Notes: a model not told the origin generated them from the sequence alone. A DNA stretch of 64,000 nucleotides from Limnochorda sp. LNt (GCF_035593265.1 NZ_CP141614.1:1364001-1428000), one strand, 5' to 3'. Positions 46,638 through 56,959 are shown, numbered from the stretch's first letter. Translations and numbers: made by a program.

Positions 46638-48059
46638 TCATCTCGGCACCATGGGCCGGTCGGCGGGGCGGGCCACCGCCGCGGCCACGGCAGGGTAGCG
46701 CAGGATGGCGGCCAGGGAGCGCACGGCCCGCCACAGCGACGGGTAGGTGGGCACGCCCAGGCCGTTGAGGGTGCGGAAGGGCTCCTGGGTATCCTTGACC
46801 CCCACCAGGGCCGCCACCACCGGTTTGCCGTAGCGGCGGGCCTGGCGCGCCACCGCGGGCAGCACCTCGGGGCCCATGAAGGGCAGCTGGAGCACCACGC
46901 TGGCCAGCACGGCGTCGACGCCGGGATCCTCGAGCACCACCTGCAGCGCCTGCTCGTACATGGCGCTGGAGGCCTGACCCGTCAGGTCGACGGGGTTGGC
47001 GACGCTGGCGAAGGAGGGCAGCACCTCGCGCAGCCGCGCCCGCGTGCCCTCCGAGAAGGAGGCCATCGCGAGCCCCACGCCGCGGGTGGTCGACTCGATG
47101 TAGTCGGAGAGCATGACCCCCTGCCCGCCCGCGCAGGTGACGACGGCGACCCGCCGGGCCCCCGGCGCCGGCGCGGGGGCCAGGGCCAGCGCCAGGCACG
47201 TGTCGACCAGCTCCAGGTCGTCGAAGACACGCCAGATGCCGTACTGGCGCAAGACCCCGTCGACCACCTGGTCGGGGCCTGCCATGGAGCCGGTGTGCAG
47301 CGCCGCCGCGCGGGCCCCCGTGGCCGTGCGGCCCGCCTTGAGCAGCACGACCGGCTTGCGCCCCGCCAGCTGCCGGGCCGCCTCCAGGAAGGCGGGGCCG
47401 TCCGCGAAGCTCTCCAGGTAGAGACCGATGACGGCCGTGGGATCCTCGGGGCGGCCCAGGGCTTGCAGGAGCTCCGCCTCGGCGATGTCGAGGCGGTTGC
47501 CCATGCCGACGAAGGCCGACACCCCGACGCCCATGGAGGCTGCCGTCGACAGCAGCGTCGCCCCCACCGCCCCGCTCTGGGAGAGCAGGGCCACGGAGCC
47601 CGCCCCGGGGCGGGGCAGGCGGTCGTCGGGCAGGAAGAGCGTGTCGAGGCCGTAGATGGGGTTGAGCACCCCCAGGGTGTTGGGGCCCAGGATGCGGGTG
47701 CGGCTGCCCTGGACGATGGCGCGCAGTCGCCGCTCCAGCTGGCGCCCCTCCTCGCCGGTCTCGCCGAAGCCGCCGGCGATGGGGATGACCACCTCGACGC
47801 CGCGGCGCACGCACGCCTGCACCAGCTCCGGGACGGTGGCGGCCGGGGTGGCGAGGACAGCCATGTCGACGGGTTCGGGCAGGGCGTCGAGGGAGGGCCA
47901 GACGGGCTGGTCCAGGATGCGGGTGGCGTGCGGGTGGACGGGATAGACCCGAGCTCGGCCCTTGAGCAGGTGACGGAGGATGATGTGCCCAATCTTGTCG
48001 GGGTTGGGAGAGGCGCCCACGATCGCGACGGTGCGCGGGGTCAGAAGCGAGCGGATCAC
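46638..48059 (-). CDS. acdA: ADP-forming acetate/acyl-CoA synthetase, alpha subunit
   Basis: This 473-residue protein starts at GTG 48059, six bases after GGGGGAG. It has a CoA-binding domain (VAIVGASPNPDKIGHIILRH), the ligase domain with VALLSQSGAVGATLL, and the phosphohistidine loop AAALHTGSMAGPDQV. The family conserves SHTGS there, and the His is present. The C-terminal domain includes VVTCAGGQGVML and ASVANPVDLTGQASSA. It is first in a two-gene operon divergent from transketolase. Confidence 0.92.
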   Translation of the reverse strand: MIRSLLTPRTVAIVGASPNPDKIGHIILRHLLKGRARVYPVHPHATRILDQPVWPSLDALPEPVDMAVLATPAATVPELVQACVRRGVEVVIPIAGGFGETGEEGRQLERRLRAIVQGSRTRILGPNTLGVLNPIYGLDTLFLPDDRLPRPGAGSVALLSQSGAVGATLLSTAASMGVGVSAFVGMGNRLDIAEAELLQALGRPEDPTAVIGLYLESFADGPAFLEAARQLAGRKPVVLLKAGRTATGARAAALHTGSMAGPDQVVDGVLRQYGIWRVFDDLELVDTCLALALAPAPAPGARRVAVVTCAGGQGVMLSDYIESTTRGVGLAMASFSEGTRARLREVLPSFASVANPVDLTGQASSAMYEQALQVVLEDPGVDAVLASVVLQLPFMGPEVLPAVARQARRYGKPVVAALVGVKDTQEPFRTLNGLGVPTYPSLWRAVRSLAAILRYPAVAAAVARPADRPMVPR

Positions 48060-48252
48060 GCGATCTCCCCCTTCTCGCTTCTCGCAGCCGAGGGGGGCAA
48101 ACAGCACGCAGTTGCAATAATCTCGCTGCCCGCTCTCATTCTAGCAAAGCGGGCCGCCCGCGCCGAGCCCCGGCCCGCGTCACGTGGGGACGCTGTGCGA
48201 CGGCACCCAGGAGCAGGTGGAGACGGAGGAGGCATCCAGGAGGGTCATGACC

Positions 48253-50268
48253 ATGCGGACGTCGACGACGCTGTTGCAGCGGGTGGCCGACACGGTGCGA
48301 GCCCTGTCGGTCGATGCGGTCGAGCAGGCCCGTTCGGGTCACCCCGGGCTGCCGCTGGGCTGCGCGGAGATCGGGGCGGTGCTCTTCGCCGAGGTGCTGC
48401 GCCACGACCCCGGCTGGCCGGGCTGGCCGGACAGGGATCGGCTGGTGCTGTCGGCCGGCCACGGATCGATGTGGCTGTACAGCCTCCTGCACCTGACGGG
48501 CTACCCGCTGCCGCTGGACGAGTTGCGCCGCTTCCGCCAGCTCGACTCGCTGACGCCGGGTCACCCCGAGCACGGGCGCACCCCCGGCGTGGAGACCACC
48601 ACGGGCCCGCTGGGCCAGGGCTTCGCCAACGCGGTGGGCATGGCCCTGGCCGAGGCCATGCTGTCCGCCACGTACAACCGCCCCGGCTTCCCGGTGGTGG
48701 ACCACCGCACCTGGGTGCTGGCCAGCGATGGCGACATGATGGAGGGCGTCGCCTCGGAGGCCGCCTCCCTGGCGGGCCACCTGCGGCTGGGCAAGCTCAA
48801 GGTGATCTACGATCACAATCAGATCTCCATCGAGGGCTCCACCGAGCTGGCCTTCTCCGAGGACGTGGCGCGGCGCTTCGAGGCGTACGGCTGGCGGGTC
48901 ACCACGGTCGACGGGCACGACATCGAGGCGCTGCGGGCTGCTCTGGCCTGGGCGGTGGCCGACGAGAGCCGCCCGTCGCTGATCGTGGCACGCACGCACC
49001 TGGCCTACAAGAGCCCCAAGCAGGACCAGGCCGAGGCTCACGGCGCCCCGCTGGGCCCCGAGGCGGCCCGGGCCCTCAAGGAGCGCATCGGCTTTCCACC
49101 GGACCGGCCCTTCTGGGTGCCGGAGGAGGTGCGGGCGCTGTTCGCCGAGCGCCGTGCGGCGTGGGAGGAGGCGAGCCGCAGCTGGCAGGCCCTCTGGGAG
49201 AACTGGTCCCGAGCCTTCCCCGAGCTCCGGCGGCGCTGGGACGAGGCCATGGCCGGCCAGTTGCCGGGCGATCTGGCGTCGGCGCTGCCGAGCTGGGACC
49301 CGGCCAGGCCAGTGGCGACCCGAGTGGCCGGCGGGCGGGTGCTGCAGGCCCTGGCCGAGCGGGTGCCCTACCTGGTCGGCGGGTCGGCCGACCTGGCCCC
49401 CTCCACCCACACCTTCATGGAGGGGCTGGGATCGGTGGGGCCGGGGCAGTACAGCGGGCGCAACCTCCACTTCGGGGTGCGCGAGCACGCCATGGGCGCC
49501 ATCCTCAACGGCTTGAGCCTGCATGGCGGCCTGCGGCCCTTCGGCAGCACCTTCCTGGTCTTCTCCGACTACATGCGCCCGCCCATCCGGCTGGCCGCCA
49601 TGATGCGGCTGCCGGTGCTGTACGTCTTCACCCACGACTCCATCTACGTCGGCGAGGACGGCCCCACGCACCAGCCGGTGGAGCACCTGGAGGCGCTGCG
49701 CGCCATCCCGGGTCTCGAGGTCTGGCGGCCGGCCGATGCCGCCGAGACCGGCCTGGCCTGGCTGGCGGCCCTGGAGCGCCGAGACGGACCCTGCGCGCTG
49801 GTGCTGACCCGCCAGGGCGTCCCCGCCGTGCCGGTGGAGGGGTCCGATGGGGCCCAGCGCCAGCGGGAGGGCGTGCGGGCCGGCGCCTACGTGGTGCGAG
49901 GGCTCGACGCGGCGCGCGTCGACGTGACGCTGGTGGCCAGCGGCAGCGAGGTGGCCACGGCCCTGGAGGCGGCCGGGCGCCTGGAGCAGGAGGGACTCCG
50001 GGTGCGGGTGGTCTCGGTGCCGTGCCGGGAGCGGCTGGCCGCGATGCCACCCGAGTTGCGCCGGCGCCTGCTGGCGCATCCCAGCCCCTGCGTCGTGGTC
50101 GAGGCCGGCGTCGGGAGCGGCTGGGGGTGGCTGGTGGGCGAGCGGGCGGAGCTGGTCGGGGTGACCCGCTTCGGCGAGAGCGCGCCGGCGGCCCAGGCCG
50201 CCGCGGCCGTGGGGCTCACGGTCGACCGGGTGGTGGAGGCGGCCCGCCGCCTGGTCGGGCCCCGCTGA
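48253..50268 (+). CDS. tkt: Transketolase
   Basis: This 671-residue protein uses ATG 48253, eight bases after AGGAGGG; ATG 48247 is too close to it. TPP and substrate motifs include [74 protein letters not shown], and in the middle domain [20 protein letters not shown] and [20 protein letters not shown]. It works in the non-oxidative pentose phosphate pathway. It converges with comB, 12 bp away. Confidence 0.97.
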   Translation: MRTSTTLLQRVADTVRALSVDAVEQARSGHPGLPLGCAEIGAVLFAEVLRHDPGWPGWPDRDRLVLSAGHGSMWLYSLLHLTGYPLPLDELRRFRQLDSLTPGHPEHGRTPGVETTTGPLGQGFANAVGMALAEAMLSATYNRPGFPVVDHRTWVLASDGDMMEGVASEAASLAGHLRLGKLKVIYDHNQISIEGSTELAFSEDVARRFEAYGWRVTTVDGHDIEALRAALAWAVADESRPSLIVARTHLAYKSPKQDQAEAHGAPLGPEAARALKERIGFPPDRPFWVPEEVRALFAERRAAWEEASRSWQALWENWSRAFPELRRRWDEAMAGQLPGDLASALPSWDPARPVATRVAGGRVLQALAERVPYLVGGSADLAPSTHTFMEGLGSVGPGQYSGRNLHFGVREHAMGAILNGLSLHGGLRPFGSTFLVFSDYMRPPIRLAAMMRLPVLYVFTHDSIYVGEDGPTHQPVEHLEALRAIPGLEVWRPADAAETGLAWLAALERRDGPCALVLTRQGVPAVPVEGSDGAQRQREGVRAGAYVVRGLDAARVDVTLVASGSEVATALEAAGRLEQEGLRVRVVSVPCRERLAAMPPELRRRLLAHPSPCVVVEAGVGSGWGWLVGERAELVGVTRFGESAPAAQAAAAVGLTVDRVVEAARRLVGPR

Positions 50269-50280
50269 GAGCCGCGGCCG

Positions 50281-51054
50281 TCAGGGGGAGCCCCTGCCCG
50301 TCGGGCCCACGGGGCGGTCGGGGACGGTGGCCGGGTAGAGCCGCGCCTCGGGCACCCGGATGGGGCGGATGACCGCCACGTCGCCCACCCTGCGGGCCCG
50401 CAGCGCGAAGTCGAAGAGGTTGTAGGCCAGGCAGAGCGGCACGTCCGACGGGGGAAAGGGCGGGAGCTCCCCCGCCAGCAGCCCCTGCACGCGGCGCGTC
50501 GCCCACAGCTCCCCCAGCCGTTGCGCCGCGGGCCATCGGTCCCCCCGCAGGTGGGCCTCGATGGCCTCGGCGCAGAGCTCGTCCTCCTCGGTGGGCTCTC
50601 GGGCGGCCCGTCCCATGGCCACCAGCGTCACCCGCGCGGGCTCCAACCGGCGGATGGCGAGGGCCGTCGCCACGGCGTTGGCCAGGGAGGCGACGTAGGT
50701 GCGCCTCGCCTTGCGGCTGAAGATGACACCCTGCGTGCCGGCGCCGGTGCGCTGCACGAAGGGCCGGCCCGCCAGGCGCAGCCCACCGGCCACGGCCCTC
50801 AGGAGCTCGCTGGGCGAGTTGCCCATGTCGTAGCCAGGCAACGGCCAGGCGCCGGCCTCGCCCGAGAGGACGGCGTCGGGGTAGCGCTCCCGCAGGGCCC
50901 ATCCGCGCTCCTTCTCGGCCACGGCCAGCACGGGCCGCGCACCCAGCGCCGCCGCGTAGGCCGAGACGCTGAAGGCGCGGAAGACGTCGATGATGACCAC
51001 CACGCCCTCGGCCTCGACGGCACCGGCCAGCAGACGCGTCCGGCGGATCTCCAT
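50281..51054 (-). CDS. comB: 2-phosphosulfolactate phosphatase (ComB family)
   Basis: This 257-residue protein starts at ATG 51054 after GAAGGG. The family core is present: GVVVIIDVFRAFSVSAYAAA, MGNSPSELLRAV, RTGAGTQGVIFSRKA, VASLANAVATAL and TEEDELCAEAIEAHLRGD. ComB hydrolyses 2-phosphosulfolactate in coenzyme M biosynthesis, but in Firmicutes without methanogenesis the physiological role is unclear. A TATAAT (51113-51118 complement) lies upstream with no clear -35. Confidence 0.88.
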   Translation of the reverse strand: MEIRRTRLLAGAVEAEGVVVIIDVFRAFSVSAYAAALGARPVLAVAEKERGWALRERYPDAVLSGEAGAWPLPGYDMGNSPSELLRAVAGGLRLAGRPFVQRTGAGTQGVIFSRKARRTYVASLANAVATALAIRRLEPARVTLVAMGRAAREPTEEDELCAEAIEAHLRGDRWPAAQRLGELWATRRVQGLLAGELPPFPPSDVPLCLAYNLFDFALRARRVGDVAVIRPIRVPEARLYPATVPDRPVGPTGRGSP

Positions 51055-51148
51055 GCCTCGAGCCCTTCTCGCGGGGACCCCTCTCGTGGGGGATGCGCTC
51101 GAAAGCGCCGCCATTATAGCATGCGCCCGGCAGGGGAGAGCCTGTCCC

Positions 51149-51172
51149 GGGGCGAATCATGGGGCGAATAAT
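51149..51172. repeat. 12-bp tandem repeat between comB and fadN
   Basis: GGGGCGAATCAT (51149-51160) is followed directly by GGGGCGAATAAT (51161-51172), one mismatch apart. It lies in the intergenic region between divergent comB and the fad operon, just upstream of the fadN ribosome binding site, and could be an operator. Confidence 0.6.
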
Positions 51173-51200
51173 TGTGATTGCTAGAACGGAGGTGGGTCGG

Positions 51201-53633
51201 GTGGGGCAGACCAGCGCCGGCGGGCGGCTGCGGGTGCGACGGGCGGCCGTCATCGGCGCGGGCGTGATGGGCTCGCAGATCGCCGGCTGGATGGCGAGCC
51301 TGGGTATCGCCTGCGAGCTGCTGGACCTGGCGTCGCCTGGTCCTGACAGAAACCGGTTAGCGGAGCAGGGCCTGCGCCGGCTGGGCCAGATGAAGCCCGC
51401 GCCCCTGACGAGCCCGGCGGCGGCCCGTCTCATCCGGGCGGGCAACATCGAGGACCACAAAGAGCGCTTGCAGGACGTCGACCTGGTCATCGAGGCCATC
51501 GTGGAGGACCTGGGCGCCAAGCAGGCCCTGTGGGCGGAGCTGGAGCCGTGGATCGCGCCGCGGGCCGTCATCGCCACCAACACCTCGGGGCTGTCGGTGA
51601 CCGGGCAGGCCCGGGGCCGGTCGGAGGCCTTCCGCCGGCGCTTCCTGGGCATCCACTTCTTCAACCCGCCGCGCTACCTGCGCCTGGTGGAGGTGATCCC
51701 CACCGCCGAGACGGACCCCGCCGTGGTGGAGGCGGTGCAGATCTGGCTGCGGCGCATCCTGGGCAAGGTGCCCGTGCTGGCGCGGGACACCCCCAACTTC
51801 ATCGGCAACCGCATCGGCGTCTACTCGCTGCAGGTGACCCTGGCGGCGATGCAGCGCCACGGGCTGTCGGTGGAGGCCGTGGACCTGGTGACGGGGCCCG
51901 TCATGGGGCGCCCCAAGAGCGCCACGTTTCGGACGCTGGACCTGGTGGGGCTCGACACCTACCTCCACGTCCTGAGAAGCGGGGCCTCCCGCACGGACGA
52001 CCCCGAGGAGCGAGCCCTGCTGGCGGTGCCGCCCATCGTGGCGGCCATGGTGGAGCGGGGCCTGCTGGGAGAGAAGAGCGGGGGCGGTTTCTACCGGCGT
52101 GCCGGGCGGTCGGGGGAGGAGGGCGGTCGCGCCATCGAGGTGCTGGACTGGGAGAGCCTGACCTACCGGCCTCGCCAGTCCGTGCGCTTCGACTCGGTGG
52201 ACCGCGCCATGGCTGCCCCGCCCGAGCGGCGGCTGTCGACGCTGCTCGCAGGCGACGACGCCGCGGCCGCCTTCGCCCGGGAAGTCGTCTACAGGGTGCT
52301 GGCCTTCGCGGCGGCCAAGGCCCCTTCCATCGCCTACGGCGTGGTGGACGTGGATCGGGCCATGCGCCACGGCTTCTCCTGGGAGCAGGGCCCCTTCGAG
52401 CTCTGGGATCGGCTCGGGCTCGAGCCCCTGGCGGAGGCCATGGCCCGGGAGGGGATCGAGGTGCCGGAGCTGGTGCGGGCGGTGCTGGCCAGCGGCGGCT
52501 CCTCCTTCTACCGGGAGGCAGCGCAGGCCGGGGAGCCGGGGCAGGTGGAGGCGGTGGCCTTCGTCGAGGCGCCGGCTCGAGGGGACGACGGTCCTTCCAT
52601 CGCCTACCGGCCGGTCGTTTTGCCGCCCGAGCACCTGAGCGTGCCGCGGCTGGAGGCACGCGGGGCCACGGTCTGGACGGGGCCCAGCGCGACGCTGCTG
52701 GACCTGGGCGAGGACGTGGCCGGCCTGCGCTGCCATGCGCCCAAGGCGGCCATCGACGACGCCCTGGTGGAGGCGCTGGAGCGCGCCCTGTCGGAGCTGG
52801 GCGGCCGCTTCCGGGGGCTCGTCGTCTTCGCCGACGGCCCCGACTTCTCCGTCGGCGCCAACCTCTTCCACATCCTGGTAGCGGCCCGCCAGGGGGCCTG
52901 GTCGCAGCTGGAGGCGGTGGTGCGGCGCTTCCAGGCGGTCAACATGGCGCTCAAGTACGCGCCGGCCCCCGTGGCGGTGGCCGTCGCCGGCCGCGTGCTG
53001 GGCGGGGGCGCCGAGATGCTCCTGCACGCCCCGGCCGCCCTGGCGGCGGTGGAGAGCTACATCGGCCTGGTGGAGACGGGCGTCGGCCTCATCCCGGCCG
53101 GTGGCGGCACCAAGGAGATGCTGGTGCGCACCCTGGCACGGCTGCCCGAGGGTCGGCCCGTCGACGTGCAGCCGCTGGTGGCATGGGCCTTCGAGGTCAT
53201 CGCCACGGCCAGCGTCGCCACCAGCGCCCACGAGGCCCGGTCGCTGGGCTACCTGCGGCCAGAGGACGCCGTGGTGGCGGACCGTGACGCCCTGCTCTAC
53301 CACGCCCGCCAGCGAGTCATCGAGATGGACGAGGCCGGCTGGATGCCGCCGGCGCCCCCGATCATCGCCGCGCCGGGACGAGACGTCGAGGCGGCGCTGG
53401 TGGCGGGGGTGCTGGACTGGTGGCGTTCGCGGCGCATCACCGACTACGAGGTGACCATCGGCAAGGCTCTGGCCCACGTCCTGTGCGGGGGTGGGGTGCC
53501 GGGCGGCACGGAGCGCACGGAGTGGCAGATCCTGGACCTGGAGCGGGAGGCCTTCCTGCGCCTGCTGGGCCAGGAGAAGACCCGGGCGCGCATCGAGCAC
53601 GTGCTGACGACGGGCCGGCCCCTGCGCAACTAG
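51201..53633 (+). CDS. fadN: 3-hydroxyacyl-CoA dehydrogenase / enoyl-CoA hydratase (FadN type)
   Basis: This 810-residue protein starts at GTG 51201 after GGAGGTGG. The NAD-binding domain opens AAVIGAGVMGSQIAGWMASL and is followed by TNTSGLSVTGQ, FFNPPRYLRLVEVIPTAET and FIGNRIGVYSLQ. A second HAD domain follows at about 340-440. The crotonase-type domain (about 510-720) has PDFSVGANLFHILV and VLGGGAEMLLHAP with VETGVGLIPAGGGTKEML. The order, dehydrogenase before hydratase, matches Bacillus FadN. It carries out the hydration and second oxidation steps of beta-oxidation. Confidence 0.94.
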   Translation: MGQTSAGGRLRVRRAAVIGAGVMGSQIAGWMASLGIACELLDLASPGPDRNRLAEQGLRRLGQMKPAPLTSPAAARLIRAGNIEDHKERLQDVDLVIEAIVEDLGAKQALWAELEPWIAPRAVIATNTSGLSVTGQARGRSEAFRRRFLGIHFFNPPRYLRLVEVIPTAETDPAVVEAVQIWLRRILGKVPVLARDTPNFIGNRIGVYSLQVTLAAMQRHGLSVEAVDLVTGPVMGRPKSATFRTLDLVGLDTYLHVLRSGASRTDDPEERALLAVPPIVAAMVERGLLGEKSGGGFYRRAGRSGEEGGRAIEVLDWESLTYRPRQSVRFDSVDRAMAAPPERRLSTLLAGDDAAAAFAREVVYRVLAFAAAKAPSIAYGVVDVDRAMRHGFSWEQGPFELWDRLGLEPLAEAMAREGIEVPELVRAVLASGGSSFYREAAQAGEPGQVEAVAFVEAPARGDDGPSIAYRPVVLPPEHLSVPRLEARGATVWTGPSATLLDLGEDVAGLRCHAPKAAIDDALVEALERALSELGGRFRGLVVFADGPDFSVGANLFHILVAARQGAWSQLEAVVRRFQAVNMALKYAPAPVAVAVAGRVLGGGAEMLLHAPAALAAVESYIGLVETGVGLIPAGGGTKEMLVRTLARLPEGRPVDVQPLVAWAFEVIATASVATSAHEARSLGYLRPEDAVVADRDALLYHARQRVIEMDEAGWMPPAPPIIAAPGRDVEAALVAGVLDWWRSRRITDYEVTIGKALAHVLCGGGVPGGTERTEWQILDLEREAFLRLLGQEKTRARIEHVLTTGRPLRN

Positions 53634-53666
53634 TACCAGGGCCCGATCGAGAGGGGGGCGCTCGAG

Positions 53667-54809
53667 ATGCAGGACGCGGTGATCGTGGCCGCCGTGCGCA
53701 CGCCGGTGGGCAAGGCCCGCAAGGGATCCCTGGCGCACGTGCGTGCCGACGACCTGGCGGCCGTGGCCATCCGGGCCGCCGTGGAGCGGGTGCCCGGGCT
53801 GGACCCGGCCGAGATCGACGACGTAATCCTGGGCTGCGCCATGCCCGAGGCGGACCAGGGCATGAACGTGGCGCGCATCGCGGCCCTGCGGGCGGGGCTG
53901 CCGGCGGAGGTGCCGGCGGTCACCATCAACCGGTTTTGCTCGTCGGGGCTGCAGTCCATCGCCATGGCCGCCGAGCGCATCATGGTGGGCCAGGCCGACG
54001 TCATCGTGGCCGGCGGCGTCGAGAGCATGAGCCGGGTGCCCATGATGGGCTTCAAGCCCTCGCCCAACCCCTACCTGGTCGATCACCGACCCGAGGTCTA
54101 CATGGCCATGGGCCACACCGCCGAGGAGGTGGCGCGCCGCTACGACGTCCGCCGCGAGGACCAGGACGCCTTCGCGCTGGAGAGCCACCGGCGGGCCGCG
54201 GCGGCCATCGACGCCGGCCGCTTCCGGGAGGAGACGGTGCCCGTGCCGCTGGAGGACGGCCGCCTCTTCGAGGTCGACGAGGGGGTGCGGCGCGACACCT
54301 CCATGGAGGCGCTGGCAGCCCTGCGCCCGGCCTTCATGGAGGGCGGGACCGTGACGGCCGGCAACTCGTCGCAGATGAGCGACGGGGCGGCGGCGGCCGT
54401 AGTGATGTCGGCCCGGCGGGCCGAGGCGCTGGGCCTGCGCCCGCTGGCGCTCTACCGGGGCTTCGCCGTGGCGGGCGTCGCGCCGGAGATCATGGGCATC
54501 GGGCCGGTGGAGGCGGTGCCCAGGCTGCTGCGCCGGGCGGGCGTGCGGCTGGAGGACGTGGAGCTGGTGGAGCTCAACGAGGCCTTCGCCGCCCAGGCTC
54601 TGGCCGTCATCCGCGGGCTCGAGCTGGATCCGGCCCGCGTCAACGTCAACGGCGGCGCCATCGCCCTGGGCCACCCCCTGGGGGCCACCGGCGCCAAGCT
54701 GACGGCGACGCTGCTGCACGAGATGAGGCGCCGGGGCGCCCGCTACGGCGTCGTCACCATGTGCATCGGCGGCGGCATGGGCGCCGCCGGCCTCTTCGAG
54801 GCTGCGTAG
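53667..54809 (+). CDS. fadA: Acetyl-CoA acyltransferase (thiolase)
   Basis: This 380-residue thiolase shows the acyl-accepting Cys91 in [53 protein letters not shown] and the catalytic C-terminal Cys in [16 protein letters not shown]. It cleaves 3-ketoacyl-CoA to acetyl-CoA. It lies 33 bp after fadN and 34 bp before fadE, forming a fadNAE operon as in Bacillus. Confidence 0.96.
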   Translation: MQDAVIVAAVRTPVGKARKGSLAHVRADDLAAVAIRAAVERVPGLDPAEIDDVILGCAMPEADQGMNVARIAALRAGLPAEVPAVTINRFCSSGLQSIAMAAERIMVGQADVIVAGGVESMSRVPMMGFKPSPNPYLVDHRPEVYMAMGHTAEEVARRYDVRREDQDAFALESHRRAAAAIDAGRFREETVPVPLEDGRLFEVDEGVRRDTSMEALAALRPAFMEGGTVTAGNSSQMSDGAAAAVVMSARRAEALGLRPLALYRGFAVAGVAPEIMGIGPVEAVPRLLRRAGVRLEDVELVELNEAFAAQALAVIRGLELDPARVNVNGGAIALGHPLGATGAKLTATLLHEMRRRGARYGVVTMCIGGGMGAAGLFEAA

Positions 54810-54843
54810 ACGGCGCCCTCGGCACCGGAGAGGAGCGCGGAGC

Positions 54844-56598
54844 ATGCCCACGAGCGACTGGTGGGAGCGGGGCGGGGGCTTCCTGGTGGGGGATCCCTCC
54901 CCCGACGACGAGGCCGCGGTAGTGACCCCCGAGCAGGCCCGCGAGGAGGTGGAGCCCATCGCGGCCGTGGCCCGCGACTTCGTCCAGAAAGAGGTGCTGG
55001 CCCGGGGCGATCGCCTGCTGGAGCACGACTACCCGACCCTGCGGGAGCTCCTGGCGAGAGCCGGCGAGCTGGGGCTGCTCGGGGTCGAGGTGGAGGAGGC
55101 CTACGGCGGCTCGGCCCTGGGCCCCGTCTTCGGGGCGGCGGTCACCGAGGAGATCGCCCGGGCGGGCGACTTCGCCGTCACCTTCGGCGCCCACAGCGGC
55201 ATCGGCACCCTGCCCCTGGCCCTCTTCGGCACCCCCGAGCAGAAGGCCCGCTACCTGCCGGATCTGGTCGCGGGCCGCAAGGTGGCGGCCTACGCGCTGA
55301 CCGAGCCCATGGCCGGCTCGGACGCGCTGTCGGCGCGCACTCGCGCCACCCCCGTCGAGGGCGGCTTCGTCCTCGAGGGGCAGAAGCAGTGGATCACCAA
55401 CGCCGGCTTCGCGGATCTCTTCGTGGTCTACGCCCGGGTGGACGGCGAGCGCTTCACGGCCTTCCTGGTGGAGGCCGGCTCGCCCGGCTTGAGCCTGGGC
55501 CCCGAGGAGGACAAGCTGGGCATCCGGGGCTCGTCGACCCGGGCGGTCTTCCTGGACCGGGTGCGGGTGCCGGCCGATCACGTCCTGGGCGAGGTCGGCC
55601 GGGGCCACGTGGTGGCCTTCGGCGTGCTCAACATCGGCCGCTTCAAGCTGGCGGCCGGCTCGCTGGGCTCCGGCAAGGCGGCGATGGCGGTCGCGACGGC
55701 CTACGCCGAGAGCCGCCAGCAGTTCGGCCGGCCCATCGCCGACTTCGGGCTGGTGCAGGAGAAGCTGGCCCGCATGGCGGTGCGGCTGTACGCACTGGAG
55801 AGCATGGTCTACCGGACGGCGGGCCTGATGCACCGGCGGGGGCTGGCCGACGGGCACGCGTCGGCGGTCGGGGAGATGGCGGTGGAGTGCTCGGCCAACA
55901 AGGTGTACGGGAGCGAGGCCCTCTCGTCCATCGTCGACGAGGCCCTGCAGATCCACGGCGGCTACGGCTTCATGAACGACTACCCCGTCGCCCGCATGTA
56001 CCGGGACGCCCGCATCAACCGCATCTTCGAGGGCACCAACGAGATCAACCGCCTGCTGATCCCCGACGCCCTGCTGCGGCGGGCCATGCGGGCCGGCCTG
56101 CCGCTGCTGCAGTCCATGGCCGAGGCCCGGCAGGCGGTGGAGTCGCGGGACGGGGCGACGGCGGGCGAATGGCACGGCGACGGGGGGCCCCTGCCCGACG
56201 CCGCCTGGATGGCGGGCATGCGACGGGCGCTGCTGTACGCGGCGTCGCGGATGGTGGAGCGCCACGGCACGGCCCTCGAGTCGGAGCAGGAGCAGCTCGG
56301 CCGGCTGGCCGACATGGTGATCGGCTACTTCGCCGCGCAGAGCGCCTGGATCCGGGCGCGCCGGGCAGCCGAACGGGACGGGCGCGACGCGCCCCTGCAC
56401 GCGGCGCTGGCGGCGCTGGTCATCGACGAGGCCACCCGCCAGATGGAGCAGGCCGGGCGGGACCTGGCGGGCGACGCCGAGGCCGTCGACCGGATGGCCG
56501 CGCTGCTGCGGCGACCGCCCATCGGCATCATCGCCCTGCAGCGGCAGGTCGCCGCCGCCGTGCGCTCGGCAGGAGGCTACCCCCTGGGGCCGCGATGA
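54844..56598 (+). CDS. fadE: Acyl-CoA dehydrogenase (FadE type)
   Basis: This 584-residue flavoprotein has the FAD/acyl-CoA signatures YALTEPMAGSDALSARTRAT, LEGQKQWITNAGFADLFVVY, DKLGIRGSSTRAVFLDRVRV, ESRQQFGRPIADFGLVQEKL and IHGGYGFMNDYPVARMYRDA. It is longer than medium-chain enzymes because of a C-terminal helical domain of about 180 residues, as in Bacillus FadE. It catalyses the first oxidation step of fatty-acid degradation. Confidence 0.95.
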   Translation: MPTSDWWERGGGFLVGDPSPDDEAAVVTPEQAREEVEPIAAVARDFVQKEVLARGDRLLEHDYPTLRELLARAGELGLLGVEVEEAYGGSALGPVFGAAVTEEIARAGDFAVTFGAHSGIGTLPLALFGTPEQKARYLPDLVAGRKVAAYALTEPMAGSDALSARTRATPVEGGFVLEGQKQWITNAGFADLFVVYARVDGERFTAFLVEAGSPGLSLGPEEDKLGIRGSSTRAVFLDRVRVPADHVLGEVGRGHVVAFGVLNIGRFKLAAGSLGSGKAAMAVATAYAESRQQFGRPIADFGLVQEKLARMAVRLYALESMVYRTAGLMHRRGLADGHASAVGEMAVECSANKVYGSEALSSIVDEALQIHGGYGFMNDYPVARMYRDARINRIFEGTNEINRLLIPDALLRRAMRAGLPLLQSMAEARQAVESRDGATAGEWHGDGGPLPDAAWMAGMRRALLYAASRMVERHGTALESEQEQLGRLADMVIGYFAAQSAWIRARRAAERDGRDAPLHAALAALVIDEATRQMEQAGRDLAGDAEAVDRMAALLRRPPIGIIALQRQVAAAVRSAGGYPLGPR

Positions 56599-56653
56599 GG
56601 CCCGGGGCCCCTCGCGCCGACGAGGGGCCCTCTCCCACGCCGGCGGTCAGCTG

Positions 56654-56959
56654 TCAGGACCCGTCGTCGGCGGGCTGCCCGGGCCGTCGCTCCCGGGCCA
56701 GGGTCTCCTTGCCGGCCTCCACCAGGCGGCGCACCATCTGGCCGCCGATCTTGCCGGCCTCCCGCACCGTCAGCTGATCGGGGTCTCGCAGGTCGTCGGC
56801 CAGCCCCAGATCCTCGGCCACCTCCTCCTTGAGGCCCTCGGTCGTCTCGCGGCCCGCCCCGGCCAGGCCGGCCCCTTGCACGGCCGTCCGGTCTCGATTA
56901 TCTTGGGGGCGGCGCACTCGGAAGCGCTTGGCTCGTGGCGCGCGTGGCGTCTCCGTCAT
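56654..56959 (-). CDS. Alpha/beta-type small acid-soluble spore protein
   Basis: This 101-residue basic protein starts at ATG 56959 with GGGAGGTC upstream. The C-terminal half matches the SASP family: LKEEVAEDLGLADDL and then LTVREAGKIGGQMVRRLVEA, the GxxGGxMV DNA-binding segment. SASPs coat and protect spore DNA and are degraded by the Gpr protease at germination. The N-terminal 40 residues (Arg-rich) are longer than usual. It is the clearest evidence in the window that the organism makes, or once made, endospores. Confidence 0.88.
   Translation of the reverse strand: MTETPRAPRAKRFRVRRPQDNRDRTAVQGAGLAGAGRETTEGLKEEVAEDLGLADDLRDPDQLTVREAGKIGGQMVRRLVEAGKETLARERRPGQPADDGS

Noticed and set aside
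47295-50372. A 1025-codon plus-strand open frame spanning acdA and tkt
   Set aside because: It is antisense to acdA and out of frame with tkt, with low-complexity Gly/Arg/Pro composition.
51357-54959. A 1200-codon open frame on the minus strand opposite fadN and fadA
   Set aside because: It is antisense to two clear enzymes and has a His/Arg/Gly/Gln-rich composition typical of reverse frames in high-GC genes, with no domain signatures.
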